From positions 1,566,501-1,630,500 of the forward strand of contig NC_010424.1 in assembly GCF_000018425.1 (NCBI RefSeq): a DNA stretch of 64,000 bases, in the 5' to 3' direction. How positions within the stretch are numbered: the stretch's first letter is position 1; each line of letters begins with the position of its first letter. This document shows, in pieces, positions 58,917-64,000 of the stretch. Under the pieces are notes generated by a model that was not told where the DNA came from, searched no databases, and was given only the letters and a program-made list of their open reading frames with translations. The translations under genes and the position numbers were made by a program. The DNA comes from Candidatus Desulforudis audaxviator MP104C. Its GTDB lineage: Bacteria; Bacillota; Desulfotomaculia; Desulfotomaculales; Desulforudaceae.

Positions 58917-61514
58917 TCAGGTTATTGATTCGCTTGTGCCGGCCGGATTCCTGCCAACCGTTTTTCTAAAAATCCCTGCCGGTTCAGGCTTTTCCCGGGT
59001 ATCCCCAACACCTGCTTTACCACCTCCCCCTTTTTCAGCTAGTTGACTGGCCAGCAGCGTCGCAGGAGCCACAGCCGGGGTACCCGCGTTAGCGGGTCGG
59101 CTGCTCACCGTCTCCTTTTCCCCGTTACCGTGAGCCTTCTCGCGCAGCGCTTTCACCCGGGCCTCGGCCAGCGCCTGCAGTCTTCGGGGATCTTCCCCGG
59201 TCAGGACGGACAACGCCTCGTCCACCGTTTCCACCGGAAAGATGGCGAACTGCCCGGCACGCACGGCCTCGATCACCTCTTCCTTGAGCATGAGATTCTG
59301 GACGTTGGACCGGGGGATAACCACTCCCTGCCGGCCGGTCAGTCCACGGGCCCGGCAGAGGTCGAAGAAGCCCTCCACTTTTTCGTTGACCCCGCCGATG
59401 GCTTGCACCCGCCCCTTCTGGTTCATCGAACCGGTCACGGCAATCCCCTGGCGGACCGGCACGCCGGTGAGGGCGGACACAATCGCCGCCAACTCGGCCA
59501 CCGAGGCGCTGTCCCCGTCCACTCCCGAGTAGGATTGCTCGAAGACCAGGCGCGCCGCCAGGGTCAAAGGCTCGTCCCGTCCGAAGCGCTCGGCAAGGAA
59601 GCCGCCCAGGATCAAAACTCCTTTGGTGTGCAGCGGACCGCCCAGCCTGGATTCCCGTTCAATGTCGACCACGCCGCTCCGGCCCGCCGCCACGCTGGCC
59701 GTGACCCGGACCGGCCGGCCGAAAGAAATGTCCCCGAGGTCGGCCACGGTCAGGGCGTTCACCTGGCCGGTCTCCGCACCGTCCGTTTCAACCAGCAGGA
59801 GCCCGCGGTCCAGCCACTCGGCCAGCTTCTCTTGCACCAGGTTCACCCGGTGGAGCCGTTCGTCGACCGCCTTCTGGATATGCGCGCTTAAGATATACTC
59901 CGCCCCTTCGGAGAGCGCATAATAGTTCGCCTCCCGCACCACGTCGGCGATGTCGGCGAACCGGGCCGACAGCATCTCCTGGTTCTCCGCCATGCGTGAG
60001 CCGTATTCCACCAGGCGGGCGATACCCGAAACATCGATATGCAAAAGGCCCTCTTTCCGGCACAGGGTGGCGAAGAAGGCGGCGTACTTGCGCACGTTTT
60101 CCGGGTTCCGCGGCATGACGCTGTCAAACTCGGCTTTGACCTTGAACAATTCCTGAAACTCTGGATCCAGGAGGTAAAACAGCCGGTACAGTTCCGGGCT
60201 CCCCAGAAGCACCACCTTGGCGCGGAAGGGGATGGGTTCCGGCTGCAAGCTTTTTGCCGAGAGGATTCCGTGACGGTCCCCGAAGTCTTCGATCGCGATC
60301 TTTTTGTTGCGCATCGCCCGCTTTAAGACCGACCACGAAAAGGGGTTTTTGAGCAACTCGTCCACCGGAATGACCAGATAGCCGCCGTTTGCGTTATGCA
60401 GCGACCCGGCGCGGATCATAGTGAAGTCCGTCACCAACGCCCCGAACTGGGCTTCCCGGTCGATACGGCCCACCAGGTTGGGAACGCTCGGGTTGACCTC
60501 CATCACCACCGGAGCGCCTTTGCGCCCGGAGTTGTCCACCAGCACGTTGACCTCGTACTTGCGCACGGGATCGGTGCGGGAGGGGCTTCCCTTCTGCTCA
60601 CGCGGCTCAGCGTCAAAGCCGGCCTCCTTGAAAAGCCCGTAGTTTTTCAGCAAGTCATCCCGGACCTCGTCCAGATACTCCCGGACTTCGGACAGTGCCC
60701 CGTATTTATCCTGCAGCGGGGCGACCAGGGGCACCACCACGAATTCCGCCACTTCCCGGTCCAGTTTTTCCAGGGCTTCCCGGGCTTCCCGTTCGACCCC
60801 GCCCAACTGGCGCATGGCATCCTGGATAACCCCCTGCAGCTGGTCTTTTCTGCGGGCGAAGCCTTCGCGGACCTCCGCCGGCAGACTCATGAACTCTTCC
60901 TCTTTAACCATTCGGCCTTCGACCAGGGGGGTGATCATAAAACCCACCGGAGTGACCTGCAACGCAAAACCCTTTTCGTGCACCGCTTTCCCCAGGGCGT
61001 TTAAAAGTTCGTTCCGGCGGGCGGCGAATACTTCCAACTGCTCCGTGCGGCGGCGCCCGTACTCCTCACTGTTGAAGGCCCGGCGGATGTCCCGCTGGAC
61101 CAGGGAGATGATCTGGTGCAAGTCCTCCTGCAGTTCCGCCCCCCTGCCGGTGGGAAGCTCCAGGGCCCGGGGGCGCTGGGGTTGCCGGAAGTTGTGGACG
61201 TAGCACCAGTCCGAAGGGACCGGCTGCCCGGCGGCCAACTCCTCAATAAAGTTTTCCACCGCGGTGATTTTGCCGGTGCCGGGAGGTCCGGCCACAAAAA
61301 CGTTGAAACCCTGCTCCTTGATCCCCAGACCGAAGTGCAGGGCTCTGACCGCCCGTTCCTGACCGATAATTCCTTCCAGTGACGGTAACTCGTCGGTGTG
61401 AGCGAAACCAAGGGTCTCCGGTTCACAGACTCTGCGCACCTGCTCGGCCGTGGCTTTGGTAACCAGACCGCGACACCCCTTCCGTCCGGAACCTAAATTA
61501 GTATGTTTATTCAA
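58917..61514 (-). CDS. Lon-family ATP-dependent protease (LonB-like)
   Basis: 865 residues. Residues 45-80 contain GIIGQERAVRALHFGLGI and the Walker A VAGPPGTGKITAVENF (Ile where Thr/Ser is usual); a long helical insert follows; the ATPase part includes DFTMIRAGSLHNANGGYLVI and LLGSPELYRLFYLLDPEFQE. The C-terminal Lon protease domain has the catalytic Ser in VDGDSASVAELAAIVSAL and Lys in IGGVNEKVEGFFDLCRARG. It degrades misfolded proteins. The Ala/Gly-rich tail of 60 residues is extra. The TTG at 61514 has a weak ribosome binding site, so the start is uncertain. Confidence 0.92.
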   Translation of the reverse strand: MNKHTNLGSGRKGCRGLVTKATAEQVRRVCEPETLGFAHTDELPSLEGIIGQERAVRALHFGLGIKEQGFNVFVAGPPGTGKITAVENFIEELAAGQPVPSDWCYVHNFRQPQRPRALELPTGRGAELQEDLHQIISLVQRDIRRAFNSEEYGRRRTEQLEVFAARRNELLNALGKAVHEKGFALQVTPVGFMITPLVEGRMVKEEEFMSLPAEVREGFARRKDQLQGVIQDAMRQLGGVEREAREALEKLDREVAEFVVVPLVAPLQDKYGALSEVREYLDEVRDDLLKNYGLFKEAGFDAEPREQKGSPSRTDPVRKYEVNVLVDNSGRKGAPVVMEVNPSVPNLVGRIDREAQFGALVTDFTMIRAGSLHNANGGYLVIPVDELLKNPFSWSVLKRAMRNKKIAIEDFGDRHGILSAKSLQPEPIPFRAKVVLLGSPELYRLFYLLDPEFQELFKVKAEFDSVMPRNPENVRKYAAFFATLCRKEGLLHIDVSGIARLVEYGSRMAENQEMLSARFADIADVVREANYYALSEGAEYILSAHIQKAVDERLHRVNLVQEKLAEWLDRGLLLVETDGAETGQVNALTVADLGDISFGRPVRVTASVAAGRSGVVDIERESRLGGPLHTKGVLILGGFLAERFGRDEPLTLAARLVFEQSYSGVDGDSASVAELAAIVSALTGVPVRQGIAVTGSMNQKGRVQAIGGVNEKVEGFFDLCRARGLTGRQGVVIPRSNVQNLMLKEEVIEAVRAGQFAIFPVETVDEALSVLTGEDPRRLQALAEARVKALREKAHGNGEKETVSSRPANAGTPAVAPATLLASQLAEKGGGGKAGVGDTREKPEPAGIFRKTVGRNPAGTSESIT

Positions 61515-61555
61515 TGCCCTTGGAGAATATTCCTGCTGTTTCGAGGAAGCGCACT

Positions 61556-64000
61556 CTACCGGCGGCGGGCGAGGGCTTCCGCCCGCTTCACGCGCACAAA
61601 CCGCCGCAGGGCCTTCTCCGCCTCCACCGCCGCGATCACGGTGGTGGCCACCAGGGCGAGTACCACCCAGTCCTGGGCATTCAGGGGGGCGGTGCGGAAG
61701 ACAAACTGGAAAGCGGGCACGTAGATGATCATAATCTGGGCGATGACGGACGCTATCACGCTGAAGAACAGGAAGGGATTCGACAACAACCGCATCCGGA
61801 ACACCGATTCGACCTCGGAGCGCACGTTGAACACGTTAAAAAGCTGGAAGAGCACGATGGTGGTCAGGGCCACCGTGCGGGCGTGATCCAGGCTGTACCC
61901 CTGATTCAGGGCCCAGAGGAAGGTGTAGAGGGTGCCTACCGCAATCACCGCCCCGATGATCACCAGCCGCTCGGCCATGAGCCGGGAAATCACCGGCTCG
62001 GTGCGCCGGCGCGGCGGCTGGTTTATAATCCCCTTCTCCCCCGGCTCAAAAGCGAGAGCCACGTCCTGAAGCCCGTTGGAAACCAGGTTCAGCCACAGGA
62101 TCTGGGCGGGCAGAAGCGGCAGCGGCATCAACAGCACCAGGGCAGTGGGGATCAGGATAATCTGCGCCAGGCCGGTGGATAGCAAGAAAAGCGTGACCTT
62201 GCGGATGTTTTCAAAGACAACCCGCCCCTCGCGCACCGCGGCGAAGATGCTGGCGAAGTTATCGTCGGTAACGATCATGTCGGACGTTTCCTTGGCCGCG
62301 TCCGTGCCCGTCTTCCCCATCGCCACGCCGATGTGGGCCGCTTTCAGAGCCGGGGAGTCGTTCACCCCGTCCCCGGTCACGGCCACCACCTCGCCCCGCT
62401 TGATCAACTGCTGCACGATGCGCAGTTTTTGCAGGGGCGCCACCCGGGCAAAGACATTCACGTACCGTACCTTGTGGTACAGTTCTTCGTCCGGCATGTC
62501 CTCGAGTTCCAGGCCGGTGAGCACCGGCACGTTTTCACCCCGGACCATTCCCAGCCGGCGGGCGACGGCCACCGCGGTGACCTGGTGGTCACCGGTCACC
62601 ATGATCACCCGCACCCCGGCCTGTTTGGCCTGGCTGATCGCCTGGAACGCCTCCTCGCGGGGCGGGTCCAGCATTCCCTGGAGCCCGATCAGGGTGAGTC
62701 CTTCCTCCACCGAGGCCGGCCACAGCGTCTCAACCGCCGCCGACTCCTTCCGGTAGGCAAAAGCCAGCACCCGCAACCCATCCCCAGCTAGGGCCCGGTA
62801 CTGTTCCAGGATCGCCCCCCGGTCCTCCAGAGGCGCTTCTTCCCCCGTGGGGCCGGTGACCACGTGCGTGCACATCTCGAGGACCCGGTCGGGAGCCCCC
62901 TTTACGAATATGAACTTCCCCTCCCCGCGTGGGTGCCGGCAAAGTGAAGCCATGTACATCAGGTCCGATTCAAAAGGAATTTGGTCGACCACCGCAAAGG
63001 CCCGCGTCTCCTGGTCCGGGTCCATCCCGGCTTTGCGCGCCGCCACGATCAGGGAGACCTCGGTGGGGTCCCCTTGGGGATACCACCCCCGTTCCTTTTC
63101 AAAGCCAAGTCTGGATTCGTTCGCTAAAAGCCCCGCCCGCAGGCACAGTCTCAGGGCCGGGTGGTCTTTCAGCCGCACCGGTTCTCCGTTCGGACCGGTG
63201 ATCCAGCCCTTCGGTTCGAAACCGATGCCGCTCACCTGATAAGTAACCCCGCCGACAAAAATTACCTGCACGGTCATCTCATTCTTGGTCAGAGTCCCGG
63301 TTTTATCCGAGGCGATGACCGAGGTCGATCCGAGGGTCTCCACGGCCGGCAGACGTCGGACGATGGCGTTCCGACCGGCCATCCGCTTCACCCCGATGGC
63401 CAACGTGATGGTCACCACCACTGGAAGACCCTCGGGAATGACGCCTACGGCCAGGGCAATACCGGTAAGCAGCATCTCGGGCACGGACCGGCCCAGGGCC
63501 AGACCCAACAGTACGGCCGACCCGGAAACGGCCAGGATGCCGTATCCTAGCCAGCGGCTGAAACGCCCGAGCTGCACCTGGAGAGGCGTGGGCGCCGGTT
63601 TCACCCGCCGCACCTGCTCGGAGATTTTACCGAGTTCGGTGGCCCGGCCGGTGCCGGTGACCAACCCCTTGCCCCTTCCGGACAGCACCAGGGTGCCCAT
63701 GAAGGCCATGTTTTTCAGGTCCCCCAGGGCAAGGCGCTCCGCCGCCAGCGGCCGAACGTCTTTGCTTGCGCCCAGGGATTCCCCCGTCAGAGCCGATTCG
63801 TCGATCTCCAGCCGGTTGACCTCGATCAGCCGGAGGTCGGCCGGAACTCGGGCTCCCGAGGCAAGGAGCACAATGTCCCCCGGCACGAGGTGGGCGCCGT
63901 CCACCTCCACCTCCCGGCCGCCGCGGATCACCCGGGCTCGGGGCGCGGCCAGCGCCGCCAGGGACCTGATGGCCTGCTCGGCCCTGAGCTCCTGGGTGAA
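61556..64000 (-). CDS. P-type cation (Ca2+-type) ATPase, N-terminus beyond the window
   Basis: Partial: the frame is open to 64000 and reads QELRAEQAIRSLAALAAPRA before the GTG at 63931. A-domain LTGESLGASKDV, membrane and P-domain with ASDKTGTLTKNEMTVQVIFV (phosphorylated Asp), nucleotide domain FVKGAPDRVLEM, MLDPPREEA, hinge TGDGVNDSPALKAAHIGVAM and C-terminal helices (NLVSNGLQDVALAFEPGEKG). The layout is that of type II Ca2+/Mn2+ pumps. It uses ATP to move cations across the membrane; the ion is not certain. Confidence 0.92.
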   Translation of the reverse strand, partial: FTQELRAEQAIRSLAALAAPRARVIRGGREVEVDGAHLVPGDIVLLASGARVPADLRLIEVNRLEIDESALTGESLGASKDVRPLAAERLALGDLKNMAFMGTLVLSGRGKGLVTGTGRATELGKISEQVRRVKPAPTPLQVQLGRFSRWLGYGILAVSGSAVLLGLALGRSVPEMLLTGIALAVGVIPEGLPVVVTITLAIGVKRMAGRNAIVRRLPAVETLGSTSVIASDKTGTLTKNEMTVQVIFVGGVTYQVSGIGFEPKGWITGPNGEPVRLKDHPALRLCLRAGLLANESRLGFEKERGWYPQGDPTEVSLIVAARKAGMDPDQETRAFAVVDQIPFESDLMYMASLCRHPRGEGKFIFVKGAPDRVLEMCTHVVTGPTGEEAPLEDRGAILEQYRALAGDGLRVLAFAYRKESAAVETLWPASVEEGLTLIGLQGMLDPPREEAFQAISQAKQAGVRVIMVTGDHQVTAVAVARRLGMVRGENVPVLTGLELEDMPDEELYHKVRYVNVFARVAPLQKLRIVQQLIKRGEVVAVTGDGVNDSPALKAAHIGVAMGKTGTDAAKETSDMIVTDDNFASIFAAVREGRVVFENIRKVTLFLLSTGLAQIILIPTALVLLMPLPLLPAQILWLNLVSNGLQDVALAFEPGEKGIINQPPRRRTEPVISRLMAERLVIIGAVIAVGTLYTFLWALNQGYSLDHARTVALTTIVLFQLFNVFNVRSEVESVFRMRLLSNPFLFFSVIASVIAQIMIIYVPAFQFVFRTAPLNAQDWVVLALVATTVIAAVEAEKALRRFVRVKRAEALARRR

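Overview
The window looks like a chromosome segment of a GC-rich, spore-forming, anaerobic Firmicute of the Desulfotomaculum / Pelotomaculum / Candidatus Desulforudis type. The grounds are Clostridia-like housekeeping genes, a Spo0E-like phosphatase, a selenocysteine-containing SelD, a tungstate transporter behind a Moco-type riboswitch, DUF5320/MinD/NifX-like genes and a complete bacterial gas vesicle cluster. The species assignment is an inference; no search was run.

Layout. 1-3300: TrmI-type tRNA methyltransferase, a Crp/Fnr regulator, a small PD-(D/E)XK-like protein, a membrane protein and tRNA-Lys/Gln/His. 3300-4390: mostly non-coding, with tRNA-Leu and a transposase relic. 4325-14456 (minus): a gas vesicle cluster read gvpA-gvpA-(17-residue-repeat protein)-terminator-gvpO-gvpN-gvpH(Hsp20)-coiled coil-CDC48-like AAA-gvpF-gvpG-gvpA/zinc-ribbon fusion-double Hsp20-gvpK-long gvpL-gvpJ. 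It carries several unusual fusions, and its last gene ends inside the transposase relic. 14460-21475: tRNA-Arg, an ISNCY-type element, a small protein, tRNA-Gly and two nearly identical tandem IS copies inserted in the 3' end of rdgB. 21429-32130: rdgB, rph, a metallo-beta-lactamase-fold protein, a 2-hydroxyacyl-CoA dehydratase-like protein, murI, a five-SH3 amidase, an L,D-transpeptidase, an EVE-domain protein and a stalk-domain protein. 32187-35147: a 986-residue orphan membrane protein. 35300-39300: a decaying mobile island with zinc-finger, BrnT/BrnA, HTH, DUF2442 and toprim-type fragments, several frameshifted, ending at tRNA-Arg(CCG). 39378-52207: ldh, many very small membrane or Cys-rich proteins, an ISLre2 transposase, a family-4/5 uracil-DNA glycosylase, a Spo0E-like protein, tRNA-Glu/Gln, gltX, ogt and a glycogen-debranching-type enzyme with a glycosyltransferase. 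52427-64000: selD with an in-frame UGA, a MinD/NifX/DUF5320 group enclosed by inverted repeats, tupABC with riboswitch and attenuator, a Lon-type protease and a P-type cation ATPase running off the right edge.

How it fits together. The gas vesicle genes supply shell (GvpA), accessory/nucleation proteins (GvpF/L, J, K, G), ATPases (GvpN, CDC48-like) and chaperones (three Hsp20 domains). Strong RNA hairpins after the shell genes suggest that shell protein and assembly factors are made at different levels. Selenium (selD) and tungsten (tup plus cofactor riboswitch) genes point to an anaerobic metabolism using Se/W enzymes. The main novelties are the Sec codon in selD, the gas vesicle fusions, the riboswitch-terminator upstream of tupA, IS insertions that rewrote the ends of rdgB and gvpJ, and a set of small genes that ordinary gene callers would miss.
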